DNA of 14,930 bases, from contig JASLAV010000323.1 in NCBI GenBank assembly GCA_030146905.1, positions 1 through 14,930 of the forward strand. Reading direction: 5' to 3'. The notes under the pieces were generated by a model that had not been told where the DNA came from, did not search any database, and saw only the letters and a list, made by a program, of their open reading frames with translations. This document shows positions 1-5,644 of this stretch, in pieces. Positions within the stretch are counted from its first letter, which is position 1. Every line of letters begins with the position of its first letter. This stretch comes from Lentzea sp. Its GTDB lineage: Bacteria > Actinomycetota > Actinomycetes > Mycobacteriales > Pseudonocardiaceae. A program made the translations under genes and the position numbers.

Positions 1-142
1 GTGTGTCTGTGAACTCCCCAGAGCATGTTCCATGGCTGTGCACGACATGATGGGGGTCGGCTTGGTGCGCATGCCGGTACGACGACCGGCTGCGGCAACT
101 GTTCCAGTGTGCCAGAACAGGCACTGCGGAATGAAATCGGGA
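1..142. other. Region downstream of trmD, no confirmed gene
   Basis: No recognisable gene lies between the trmD stop and the window edge. Two small inverted repeats are visible. One is GCCGGT/ACCGGC at 73-78 and 85-90 with a 6-nt loop. The other is a bulged hairpin at 105-126 with core GTGCC/GGCAC. Neither is followed by a T-run in the trmD direction, so they are only weak terminator candidates. An open minus-strand frame of 24 codons runs from an ATG at 72 to the window edge (MRTKPTPIMSC...). It lacks a clear SD and uses A/T-ending codons unlike the neighbouring genes, so it is not called as a gene. Confidence 0.4.
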
Positions 143-889
143 CTACTCCCCGCCCTCGCGCAGGCGCGTGAGCAGGGCCCTGTCGTGCTTGTCGAACGCG
201 GTCTCCGGCAGCGATGCCAGCAGGTCAGGACGCCTTTCGAACGTCCTCACGAGCGATTGGTCACGCCGCCAGCGGTTGATCAGCCTGTGGTTTCCCGACC
301 GCAGCACGTCCGGAACGGCGAGCTCGCGCCACACCTCCGGCCGCGTGTAGCTCGGGCCTTCGAGGAGCCCGTCCTGGAACGAGTCCTCCGCGTGCGACTT
401 CGGGTTGCCCAGCACGCCGGGCAGCAGCCGCGCGACCGCTTCCACGATCGCGAGCACCGCCACCTCACCGCCGACGAGCACGTAGTCACCGATGGACACC
501 TCGTCGACGCGCACGCGCCGTGCGGCGTCATCGACGACACGCTGGTCAATGCCTTCATAGCGACCGCACGCGAAGACGAGGTGCGACTCGGTCGCGTACT
601 CGTGCGCGACCGCCTGCGTGAACGGACGCCCGGCCGGCGTCGGCACGATGAGACGCGTCTCGTCCGTGCACACGTCGTCGAGCGCGGGACCCCAGATGTC
701 GGCCTTCATGACCATGCCGGGACCACCGCCGTACGGGCTGTCGTCGACGGCCTTGTGCACGTCCTGGGTCCAGTCGCGCAGGTCGTGGACACCGACGCTG
801 ATCAGGCCCTTGTCGATCGCCTTCCCGAGCAACGCGGCGCGCAGCGGCGCCAGGTACTCGGGAAAGATCGTGACGACGTCAATCTGCAT
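143..889 (-). CDS. trmD: tRNA (guanine-37-N1)-methyltransferase TrmD
   Basis: TrmD uses S-adenosylmethionine to methylate N1 of G37, next to the anticodon in tRNAs reading CUN, CCN and CGG. This prevents +1 frameshifting. The 248-residue protein is normal length. Visible SPOUT/TrmD motifs are [12 protein letters not shown] (50-61), GRYEGID (109-115), the trefoil-knot segment [11 protein letters not shown] (132-142), and [20 protein letters not shown] (168-187), which carries the family's catalytic Asp. A C-terminal [13 protein letters not shown] segment also fits. It starts at ATG 889, with GAGGG about 9 nt upstream, and overlaps the end of rimM by 11 bp. It is the last gene of the rpsP-KH-rimM-trmD unit. 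The stop is TAG. No rplS is seen in the 142 bp downstream, although rplS often follows trmD in other bacteria. Confidence 0.98.
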   Translation of the reverse strand: MQIDVVTIFPEYLAPLRAALLGKAIDKGLISVGVHDLRDWTQDVHKAVDDSPYGGGPGMVMKADIWGPALDDVCTDETRLIVPTPAGRPFTQAVAHEYATESHLVFACGRYEGIDQRVVDDAARRVRVDEVSIGDYVLVGGEVAVLAIVEAVARLLPGVLGNPKSHAEDSFQDGLLEGPSYTRPEVWRELAVPDVLRSGNHRLINRWRRDQSLVRTFERRPDLLASLPETAFDKHDRALLTRLREGGE

Positions 890-1394
890 CGAGCAGGCCC
901 TCTGGCGGATCGATCACGACGCGACCGCCGCGAACGTCCACGGTGGGCACGATCTGGCGCACGAACGGCACCAGCGCCTCGCCGCTGTCGCGGATGATGA
1001 CGAGCAGCTCGCCACCGAGGCCGTGAACGACCTCCTTGACCGTGCCGATCCTCGTGCCGTCGACGAGTTCGGCCGCGAGCCCTTCGAGCTCGTGGTCGTA
1101 GAACTCGTCGGGGTCGTCGGTCGGCGGGAGGTCGTCGGTGCTGCCCAGCAGCAACGTGCCGCGCAACGCCTCGGCGACGTCACGCGTCACGACTTCCTCG
1201 AAACGCACGAGCAGCCGCCCGGAGTGAGGCCGGGCGGCTGACACGGTGAGGCTTCGAGACGTGCCGTCGCGCAGCTTGGCCTGCATCGTCGCCCCGATCG
1301 CGAATCGCATCTCGGGGGAGTCGGTGCGCACGTCAACGGCCAGTTCGCCGGTGATCCCGTGCGCCTTGGCCACACGGCCGACAACTACGTCCAT
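879..1394 (-). CDS. rimM: Ribosome maturation factor RimM
   Basis: RimM binds ribosomal protein S19 and the head of the 30S subunit during late 16S rRNA processing. The 171-residue product has the N-terminal RimM barrel, starting [14 protein letters not shown] (residues 3-16) and continuing [14 protein letters not shown]. The central [14 protein letters not shown] segment is typical of the linker before the PRC-barrel, and the C-terminal half contains [18 protein letters not shown] and [10 protein letters not shown]. An ATG at 1394 is preferred over an in-frame start 19 codons upstream, because the extra residues lack homology features and would overlap the KH gene. The SD is weak (AGGG). The gene starts 19 bp after the KH gene stop and overlaps trmD by 11 bp, so translational coupling to trmD is likely. 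Confidence 0.96.
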   Translation of the reverse strand: MDVVVGRVAKAHGITGELAVDVRTDSPEMRFAIGATMQAKLRDGTSRSLTVSAARPHSGRLLVRFEEVVTRDVAEALRGTLLLGSTDDLPPTDDPDEFYDHELEGLAAELVDGTRIGTVKEVVHGLGGELLVIIRDSGEALVPFVRQIVPTVDVRGGRVVIDPPEGLLDAD

Positions 1395-1413
1395 TGCCCT
1401 GGAACTCGCGTTC

Positions 1414-1653
1414 TCAGCGGTCGGTGTCGACGACGTCGACCCGCACGCCACGACCGCCGATACCGGCCATCACGGTGCGCAGGGCCGTCGCGGTGCGACC
1501 ACCGCGGCCGATCACCTTGCCGAGGTCGTCCGGGTGGACGTGGACCTCGAGGGTGCGGCCGCGGCGGGTCGTGACGAGGTTCACCCGGACGTCGTCCGGG
1601 TGGTCGACGATGCCGCGAACGAGGTGTTCGAGGGCGTCAGCCAACAAACTCAC
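1414..1653 (-). CDS. khpA: KH-domain RNA-binding protein (KhpA family)
   Basis: This 79-residue protein is almost entirely one type-II KH domain. The RNA-binding GxxG loop is visible as [15 protein letters not shown] (residues 45-59), after the strand [10 protein letters not shown]. Proteins of this family bind RNA, and in several Gram-positive bacteria KhpA pairs with KhpB/Jag to influence cell division and sRNA biology. The partner is not in this window. Its place between rpsP and rimM is the conserved one in actinobacteria and firmicutes. The start is GTG 1653, overlapping the rpsP stop as GTGA, with AAGGA 8-9 nt upstream. The family call is firm. The exact cellular role here is inferred. 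Confidence 0.93.
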   Translation of the reverse strand: MSLLADALEHLVRGIVDHPDDVRVNLVTTRRGRTLEVHVHPDDLGKVIGRGGRTATALRTVMAGIGGRGVRVDVVDTDR

Positions 1654-2090
1654 GCCTCGTCCTTGGTCGCCTCGGCGTCAGCCTTGGGGGCGTCGTCCTT
1701 CTTGGCGGCCTTCTTCTTCGGCGTGGTGGCCTCGGTCATCGGCTCCTCGTTCGCGGCGGCGAGCGCGGCGGCGAACAGGTCGGCCTTCGACGGCTTCGGC
1801 TCCTTGACCTTCAGCGTGCCCTCGGCACCCGGCAGGCCCTTGAACTTCTGCCAGTCACCGGTGATCTCCAGCAGGCGCTGGACCGACTCGGTCGGCTGCG
1901 CGCCGACACCCAGCCAGTACTGCGCGCGCTCGGAGTCGACCGCGATGAACGACGGCTCTTCCTTGGGGTGGTACTTGCCGATCGTCTCGATGGCCTTGCC
2001 GTCGCGACGGGTGCGCGCGTCGGCGACCACGATGCGGTAGTACGGCTGACGGATCTTGCCGAGACGCTGAAGCTTGATCTTGACGGCCAT
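1650..2090 (-). CDS. rpsP: 30S ribosomal protein S16
   Basis: S16 is an assembly protein of the small ribosomal subunit. The 146-residue product begins with the classical [20 protein letters not shown] and continues [20 protein letters not shown] and [21 protein letters not shown]. These first ~90 residues are the whole S16 fold. The remaining ~55 residues are a low-complexity Ala/Lys/Asp/Glu tail ([19 protein letters not shown]), a common actinobacterial extension that is probably disordered. The ATG at 2090 is preceded by GAGGAG with a 10-nt spacer. Longer in-frame starts upstream would run into pxpA and show no homology. The gene is first in the rpsP-khpA-rimM-trmD unit and overlaps the KH gene by 4 bp. 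Confidence 0.98.
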   Translation of the reverse strand: MAVKIKLQRLGKIRQPYYRIVVADARTRRDGKAIETIGKYHPKEEPSFIAVDSERAQYWLGVGAQPTESVQRLLEITGDWQKFKGLPGAEGTLKVKEPKPSKADLFAAALAAANEEPMTEATTPKKKAAKKDDAPKADAEATKDEA

Positions 2091-2175
2091 TGGCCTGGTA
2101 CTCCTCGAGCTCTGTGTTGGTGGTTCGCACAGCCGCGGCCCGGGCAGAGGGGCCGACCGCGACGGACAGCGGGCA

Positions 2176-2206
2176 ATTGTGCCAGATGAGGGCCGCCGGA
2201 TCCGAA
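2176..2206 (-). promoter_or_regulatory. Candidate promoter for the rpsP operon
   Basis: In the 122-bp gap between pxpA and rpsP, the minus strand reads TTCGGA (2206-2201), a 19-nt spacer, then CACAAT (2181-2176) within TGGCACAATTG. CACAAT is a fair -10 element for the housekeeping sigma factor. The -35 is poor and the spacer is long. The placement leaves a leader of roughly 75-80 nt ending in the rpsP SD. The assignment rests on sequence resemblance only, and co-transcription from pxpA remains possible. Confidence 0.35.
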
Positions 2207-2212
2207 TCGGGG

Positions 2213-2944
2213 CTACGCGAACGACGCCACGCTGCCGAGCGCTTCCCGCACGGCTCGCGCGTGTCCGACCGCGCCGGGCGTGTCGCCGTGCACGCACAAC
2301 GACTCCGCTTGGATCTTGATGACCGTGCCGTCGACCGCGACGAGCTCCCCGTCCAGGAGGCGCTTCGCCCGTTCGACGACCTGGTCGGTGTCGGTGAGCA
2401 GGGCGTCCGGCCGGCCGCGCGGGACCAGCGTTCCCTCCGGCGTGTAGCCGCGGTCCGCGAACGCCTCCCGGACGGGCCGCAGCCCCGCCCGCGCGGCCTC
2501 GGCGAGCAGCCGGGAGCCCGGCAGGCCGAGGATCGGCAGGTCCTTGAACGCCCTGGTGCCGTTGACCACCGCCTCCGCCTGCTTCTCGTGGTGCACCGTC
2601 GCGTTGTAGAGCGCGCCGTGCGGCTTCACGTAGACGACCTCGGTACCCGCTGCTCGCGCGCACGCGTCGAGCGCGCCGATCTGGTACAGCACCTCGTCGG
2701 CCAGCTCGGTGGGGTCGGCGTCGATGAAGCGCCGTCCGAAGCCGGCGAGGTCGCGGTAGGAGACCTGAGCGCCGATCTTCACGCCGTTGCGCGCGGCCTC
2801 CTCGCAGACCCTGCGCATCGTCGACGGGTCGCCGGCGTGGAAGCCGCACGCGACGTTCGCGCTGCTGATGACGCCCAGCAGCGCGTTGTCGTCGCCGAGC
2901 TTCCACACGCCGAAGCCTTCGCCGAGGTCGCTGTTCAGGTCCAT
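2213..2944 (-). CDS. pxpA: 5-oxoprolinase subunit PxpA (LamB/YcsF family)
   Basis: PxpA belongs to the LamB/YcsF family. With PxpB and PxpC it forms an ATP-dependent 5-oxoprolinase that opens pyroglutamate to glutamate. The 243-residue product is normal length (about 244 in E. coli). Family signatures are [12 protein letters not shown] (1-12), [12 protein letters not shown] (29-40), [17 protein letters not shown] (56-72) and [11 protein letters not shown] (104-114). The start is ATG 2944. Its A is also the last base of the upstream CPBP stop (TGATG), so translation should be coupled to that gene. GGGG lies about 9 nt upstream. No pxpB or pxpC adjoins it, so partners must be encoded elsewhere or the protein acts differently. 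Function is from the family; the pairing with a CPBP protease is an observation only. Confidence 0.92.
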   Translation of the reverse strand: MDLNSDLGEGFGVWKLGDDNALLGVISSANVACGFHAGDPSTMRRVCEEAARNGVKIGAQVSYRDLAGFGRRFIDADPTELADEVLYQIGALDACARAAGTEVVYVKPHGALYNATVHHEKQAEAVVNGTRAFKDLPILGLPGSRLLAEAARAGLRPVREAFADRGYTPEGTLVPRGRPDALLTDTDQVVERAKRLLDGELVAVDGTVIKIQAESLCVHGDTPGAVGHARAVREALGSVASFA

Positions 2945-3738
2945 CACATGACCCCGACGGAGACGAGCAGGAGGGTGAGTCCCGGCAGGAAGTTGTTCAT
3001 CACGTGCGCCACGATGCTCGCACCGAGCCTGCGGGTGAGCAGCCGGGCTATGCCGATCGGGATGGCGATGACGAGCAGCAACGACGTGCGCAGCGGCTCG
3101 AAGTGACCGATCGCGAAGATCACGGTGGTGAGCCCGAACGCGGCCCAGCGGCTCCAGCCCTGGCGTTCCACCGCACCCCACAGCAGCCCGCGGTAGATGA
3201 TCTCCTCGCACACCGGCCCGATGAAGCTGACGTAGAGGAACATCGTGATCGCGGCGGACAGCGGCAGGTTCGCCCCGCTCAGCAGGTCGCCGACGGCGCT
3301 GGTGGCGTTCTGCTCGCCGACGACCTTGGCCCAGATCGTGGCGGCGGAGTAGGTGAGGACGAGACCGAGGATGCCGAGCTTGAGCCCGATGGCCAGGTCC
3401 TCCTTGGTCATGCTGAAGCGCAGGTCGATCTTGGGACCGTTGCCCCGCACGTACGTGATGACGATGGCGGTGCCGGCCGCCAGGACCGTCGGCACGATCG
3501 ACCCGATCAGCACCAGCGGCACCGAGTCGAGGAGGCTGACCCCTGACTGCCTGGCCAAGGCCGTGATGAACACGGCGCTGAGGATGAAGACTGCCTCCAC
3601 CAGCAGGAACGCGCCGAAACCCCAGCGCTGGCCGACCCGCTCGGGCTCCGGGTTCCGGCTGATGTCCCGCACGCTCTCGAGAAAACCCCGCTTGGGCTTC
3701 ACCGACTCCGGCTCACTCACGCTCTGCAATCTAGTCAC
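2944..3738 (-). CDS. CPBP-family intramembrane metalloprotease (Abi-like)
   Basis: This is a polytopic membrane protein of 264 residues of the CPBP (CAAX protease/bacteriocin-processing, ABI) family. All three motifs are intact: EExxxR in [10 protein letters not shown] (E178, E179, R183), the FxxxH pattern in IFAIGHFEP (H212), and HxxxN in AHVMNNF (H245, N249). These are expected to bind a catalytic metal inside the bilayer. Several hydrophobic segments are visible between residues 40 and 260, after a charged cytoplasmic N-terminus. Its substrate is unknown. The GTG at 3738 overlaps the stop of a 15-codon ORF as GTGA. Alternative starts are TTG at residue 4 (GAGG 10 nt upstream) and GTG at residue 7. 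The stop is coupled to pxpA. Confidence 0.88.
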   Translation of the reverse strand: MTRLQSVSEPESVKPKRGFLESVRDISRNPEPERVGQRWGFGAFLLVEAVFILSAVFITALARQSGVSLLDSVPLVLIGSIVPTVLAAGTAIVITYVRGNGPKIDLRFSMTKEDLAIGLKLGILGLVLTYSAATIWAKVVGEQNATSAVGDLLSGANLPLSAAITMFLYVSFIGPVCEEIIYRGLLWGAVERQGWSRWAAFGLTTVIFAIGHFEPLRTSLLLVIAIPIGIARLLTRRLGASIVAHVMNNFLPGLTLLLVSVGVM

Positions 3739-3782
3739 GCCTCGGCAACCTGCCGGTGAACGAACGGCTGCGACACCTTCAT
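3735..3782 (-). CDS. Possible 15-codon upstream ORF coupled to the CPBP gene
   Basis: An ATG at 3782 is preceded by GAGGTGAG with a 6-7 nt spacer, the best SD in this part of the window. The frame encodes [15 protein letters not shown] and stops at TGA (3737-3735), forming a GTGA overlap with the CPBP start. The peptide is not recognised. It could be a leader peptide that feeds ribosomes to the protease gene or controls its expression. It could also be the true N-terminus of the protease if the sequence has a frameshift here, since the two frames differ. The strong SD contrasts with the poor one before GTG 3738. Confidence 0.4.
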   Translation of the reverse strand: MKVSQPFVHRQVAEA

Positions 3783-3812
3783 GATCAGCTCACCTCGCGA
3801 TCGACGGCTTCT

Positions 3813-3839
3813 GAAGCACCGATGCACTGTCGGTGCCTC
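3813..3839 (-). promoter_or_regulatory. Leader hairpin upstream of the CPBP gene
   Basis: The minus-strand transcript would read GAGGCACCGA, a 7-nt loop, then TCGGTGCTTC. This gives a 10-bp stem with one G-U pair. It sits about 20 nt above the SD of the 15-codon ORF and is not followed by a U-run, so a terminator is unlikely. The half-site recurs as CTGTCGGTGC at minus-strand 3923-3914, about 78 bp upstream. Both a protein operator and an RNA switch are possible. Confidence 0.4.
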
Positions 3840-3929
3840 GCGATACGCTTGGAGTGGGGACCGCGATCCCCCTTGGGGACGCTGTCGCCCCCTGAATCCG
3901 AGGCTACTTTGCTGCACCGACAGAAATCC

Positions 3930-3945
3930 GGCCAGGCACCTGGCC
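3930..3945. terminator. Palindrome GGCCAGG-N2-CCTGGCC, possible weak terminator of the sigma gene
   Basis: A 7-bp perfect inverted repeat with a 2-nt centre lies 80 bp beyond the sigma-factor stop. On the minus strand it is followed by GGATTTCT, which contains only three T in a row. It could end the sigma transcript. Its tight symmetry also fits an operator for a dimeric regulator. Nothing decides between these. Confidence 0.3.
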
Positions 3946-4025
3946 AAAAGATGGTCAGATCGGGTCCTCGCCGGATGTCCTGGATCTCCTGGTGAACGGA
4001 TCGGCACGGACTCGGCCGCTAAAAC

Positions 4026-4904
4026 TCAGCGACGCAAGGTCGTCTCCTGACCCATGTGCGAGAGCTTCTCGGGATTGCGCACCGCGTACAAGCCGCTGAT
4101 CAGGCCGTTGTCGATCCGCAGGGCGATCACGGCGTCCAGTTCGCCGCCGAATTTGAAGATCAACGCCGGGTACCCGTTCACCTGAGCGGGTTCCATCGAC
4201 CAGCCTTCCACCCTGGTCAGGCCGCCGAGGAGCATGCGCGCCACCTTCGAGGCGCCCACCACCGGCCGCTGGACCGCCTGCTTCACGCCGCCGCCGTCGC
4301 CGAGGAACACGACGTCCGGGGCGAGCAGGTCGAGCAACGCCTGCAGGTCGCCGGTCTCGGTGGCGCGCTGGAAGGCCGCCAGCGCCTCGCGGGACTGCGC
4401 CTGCGTCACGACTTCACGCGGACGGCGGGCAGCCACGTGCGAGCGGGCGCGGTGGGCGATCTGCCGGACGGCGGCCGGGTTCTTGCCGACGGCCGAGGCG
4501 ATCTCGTCGTAGTCCAGGTCGAACACCTCGCGCAGGACGAACACCGCGCGTTCGGTCGGGGTGAGGGTTTCGAGGACCAGCATCACCGCCATCGAGACGC
4601 TGTCGGCCAGTTCGACGTCCTCGGCGACGTCCGGGGTGGTCAGGAGCGGTTCGGGGAGCCAGGAGCCGACGTAGGACTCCTTGCGGCGGCCCAGGGCGCG
4701 CAGGCGGCCGAGGGACTGGCGGGTGACGATCCGCACCAGGTAGGCGCGGTGGTTGCCGACGACGTCGTGCTCCACGCCCGCCCACCTGAGCCACGTCTCC
4801 TGCAGCACGTCCTCGGCGTCGGCCGCGGAGCCGAGCATCTCGTAGGCGATCGTGAAGAGCAGGTTGCGGTGGCTCACGAACGAGTCGGTGGCGACGTCCG
4901 GCAC
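4026..4904 (-). CDS. ECF41-group (SigJ-type) RNA polymerase sigma factor
   Basis: This is an ECF sigma factor of 292 residues with a fused C-terminal regulatory domain, the ECF41 hallmark. Sigma-2 covers about residues 8-72 (AYEMLGSAADAEDVLQETWL). The linker carries WLPEP (82-86). Sigma-4 covers about 105-158 (LTPTERAVFVLREVFDLDYD, VRQIAHRARSHV). A SnoaL-like domain (170-280) follows, with DGGG (203-206) plus K208 and the terminal NPEKL (277-281, NPDKL in the family description). In ECF41 proteins this tail replaces a separate anti-sigma factor and modulates activity. The GTG at 4904 is chosen because AGGAGGAGA (4916-4908) lies just upstream and the candidate promoter covers the longer ATG start at 4976. 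It is divergent from a CMD gene, the typical ECF41 partner. Confidence 0.95.
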   Translation of the reverse strand: MPDVATDSFVSHRNLLFTIAYEMLGSAADAEDVLQETWLRWAGVEHDVVGNHRAYLVRIVTRQSLGRLRALGRRKESYVGSWLPEPLLTTPDVAEDVELADSVSMAVMLVLETLTPTERAVFVLREVFDLDYDEIASAVGKNPAAVRQIAHRARSHVAARRPREVVTQAQSREALAAFQRATETGDLQALLDLLAPDVVFLGDGGGVKQAVQRPVVGASKVARMLLGGLTRVEGWSMEPAQVNGYPALIFKFGGELDAVIALRIDNGLISGLYAVRNPEKLSHMGQETTLRR

Positions 4905-4935
4905 GGGTCTCCTCCTGAAACGGGTCTCTCCACCA

Positions 4936-4962
4936 GACACCGGCCGACCAGGATCTGTGACA
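4936..4962 (-). promoter_or_regulatory. ECF41-type promoter for the sigma factor gene (autoregulation)
   Basis: The minus strand has TGTCACA (4962-4956), exactly 16 nt, then TGTC (4939-4936). The described ECF41 consensus is TGTCACA-N16-CGTC, so there is one mismatch in the -10. The predicted transcription start near 4930 leaves a short leader that contains the SD of GTG 4904. This indicates positive autoregulation. Confidence 0.75.
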
Positions 4963-4986
4963 GTGGCGTGAGTCACAAAGTCGCGC

Positions 4987-5013
4987 TGTCACAGGAGCGG
5001 GACCAGCGGCATC
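4987..5013 (+). promoter_or_regulatory. ECF41-type promoter for the CMD/AhpD-like gene
   Basis: TGTCACA (4987-4993) is followed after exactly 16 nt by CATC (5010-5013), one base from the ECF41 -10 consensus CGTC. The predicted start near 5019 lies 33 nt before ATG 5052. The -35 is the mirror image of the one serving the sigma gene: TGTGACAG at 4956-4963 and CTGTCACA at 4986-4993. Confidence 0.75.
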
Positions 5014-5051
5014 TCGTGGTCGTCAAGCAAGGCCCACGAGGGAGGAAACCC

Positions 5052-5531
5052 ATGGAACCCCGCTTCAACCTCTTCGGCACCGAGACCGGCGGCAAGCTCG
5101 CGAAGCGCTTCGCCGGACTCGGCCAGGCGGTGCACCAGTCACCGCTGCCCGCGCTCACCGCCGAGCTCGTCAGCCTGCGGGCCAGCCAGCTCAACGGTTG
5201 CGGCTTCTGCCTCGACATGCACGTCAAGGAGGCCGTGGCGGCCGGCGAGGACCCGTTGCGGCTGCACCTGGTCGCCGGGTGGCGCGAGACCACGGTGTTC
5301 ACCGAGGCGGAGCAGGCCGCGCTGGCGTTCGCCGAGGAGGGCACGGTGCTCACGCGCGAGGGCGTGAGCGACGAGACCTGGGACGCGGTGCGCAAGTACT
5401 TCGACGACGAGCAGGTCGCCGCGCTGGTCTGCCTGGTGGGGCTGATCAACGCCGCCAACCGGATGGCCGTCATCACGCGCCAGAAGGGCGGCTCGTACGA
5501 GGTAGGCGCGATGGCCCAGGCCAGCGCATAG
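5052..5531 (+). CDS. Carboxymuconolactone decarboxylase / AhpD-like protein
   Basis: This 159-residue protein of the CMD/AhpD family has the redox-active core CGFCLDMH: C50, C53 and H57, following ELVSLRASQLNG. In AhpD-type proteins this CxxCxxxH centre reduces peroxides or disulfide partners. Proteins of this subfamily commonly sit beside ECF41 sigma factors and are thought to respond to oxidative or related stress, but their real substrates are unknown. The ATG at 5052 has GGAGG 6 nt upstream. It is the only plus-strand gene here, divergent from the sigma gene and with its own ECF41-type promoter. Its TAG stop coincides with the left end of the palindromic element at 5529. Confidence 0.93.
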   Translation: MEPRFNLFGTETGGKLAKRFAGLGQAVHQSPLPALTAELVSLRASQLNGCGFCLDMHVKEAVAAGEDPLRLHLVAGWRETTVFTEAEQAALAFAEEGTVLTREGVSDETWDAVRKYFDDEQVAALVCLVGLINAANRMAVITRQKGGSYEVGAMAQASA

Positions 5532-5644
5532 GGCCTGCATCGAAGTCCGTGTTCGCGATAGCCGGGCCTGACGCGGCCCCGGAGGGACGGCCGGAACCAC
5601 CTCAGGCTCGACTCTCATCGAACGAGACTTCGATGCAGGCCCTA
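5529..5644. repeat. 116-bp palindromic element with 19-bp perfect inverted ends
   Basis: TAGGGCCTGCATCGAAGTC at 5529-5547 recurs as its exact reverse complement at 5626-5644. The inner arms also pair in the same register (GCCTGA 5566-5571 with TCAGGC 5602-5607), so the whole 116 bp is one imperfect fold-back centred at 5586.5. The outermost bases on both sides are TA. It lies between two convergent genes and supplies the TAG stop of each. It may be a miniature element with TA target duplication (as made by IS630/Tc1-type transposases) or a large bidirectional terminator. No transposase is encoded. Confidence 0.85.

Larger units (their letters stand above)
3739..4025 (-). other. Structured leader/intergenic region upstream of the CPBP gene
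   Basis: This ~290-bp gap lies between the sigma-factor stop and the CPBP gene. It holds the small ORF and a series of inverted repeats, listed separately. In addition, GGGGA/TCCCC pairs at 3856-3860 and 3867-3871, and GGGG/CCCC at 3875-3878 and 3888-3891. The sequence CCTCGCGAT occurs twice in direct orientation (3793-3801, covering the SD, and 3836-3844). No convincing -35/-10 pair was found, although a promoter for CPBP-pxpA is expected here. No known riboswitch class was recognised. Confidence 0.5.

Noticed and set aside
73..126. Strong intrinsic terminator after trmD
   Set aside because: The stems are short or bulged and no T-run follows on the minus strand.
32..997. 321-codon open frame on the plus strand opposite trmD
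   Set aside because: It is a high-GC antisense shadow, Arg/His/Val-rich without domain features. The minus strand holds unmistakable trmD.
2944..3738. CPBP gene as part of a phage-abortive or bacteriocin immunity system
   Set aside because: The family includes such proteins, but no bacteriocin, phage or defence gene is nearby. The coupled gene is metabolic (pxpA).
3783..4007. N-terminal extension of the 15-codon ORF to 90 codons
   Set aside because: No SD was noted for the longer start, it crosses several hairpins, and the composition does not look coding. Only the last 15 codons have a good SD.
4971..4977. Third TGTCACA-like box (AGTCACA) on the plus strand
   Set aside because: After 16 nt it is followed by GGAG, which is not an ECF41 -10 element.
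4056..5051. Long plus-strand extension of the CMD frame, opposite the sigma factor
   Set aside because: The CMD homology, SD and ECF41-type promoter all place the start at ATG 5052. The upstream part is antisense to the sigma factor gene.
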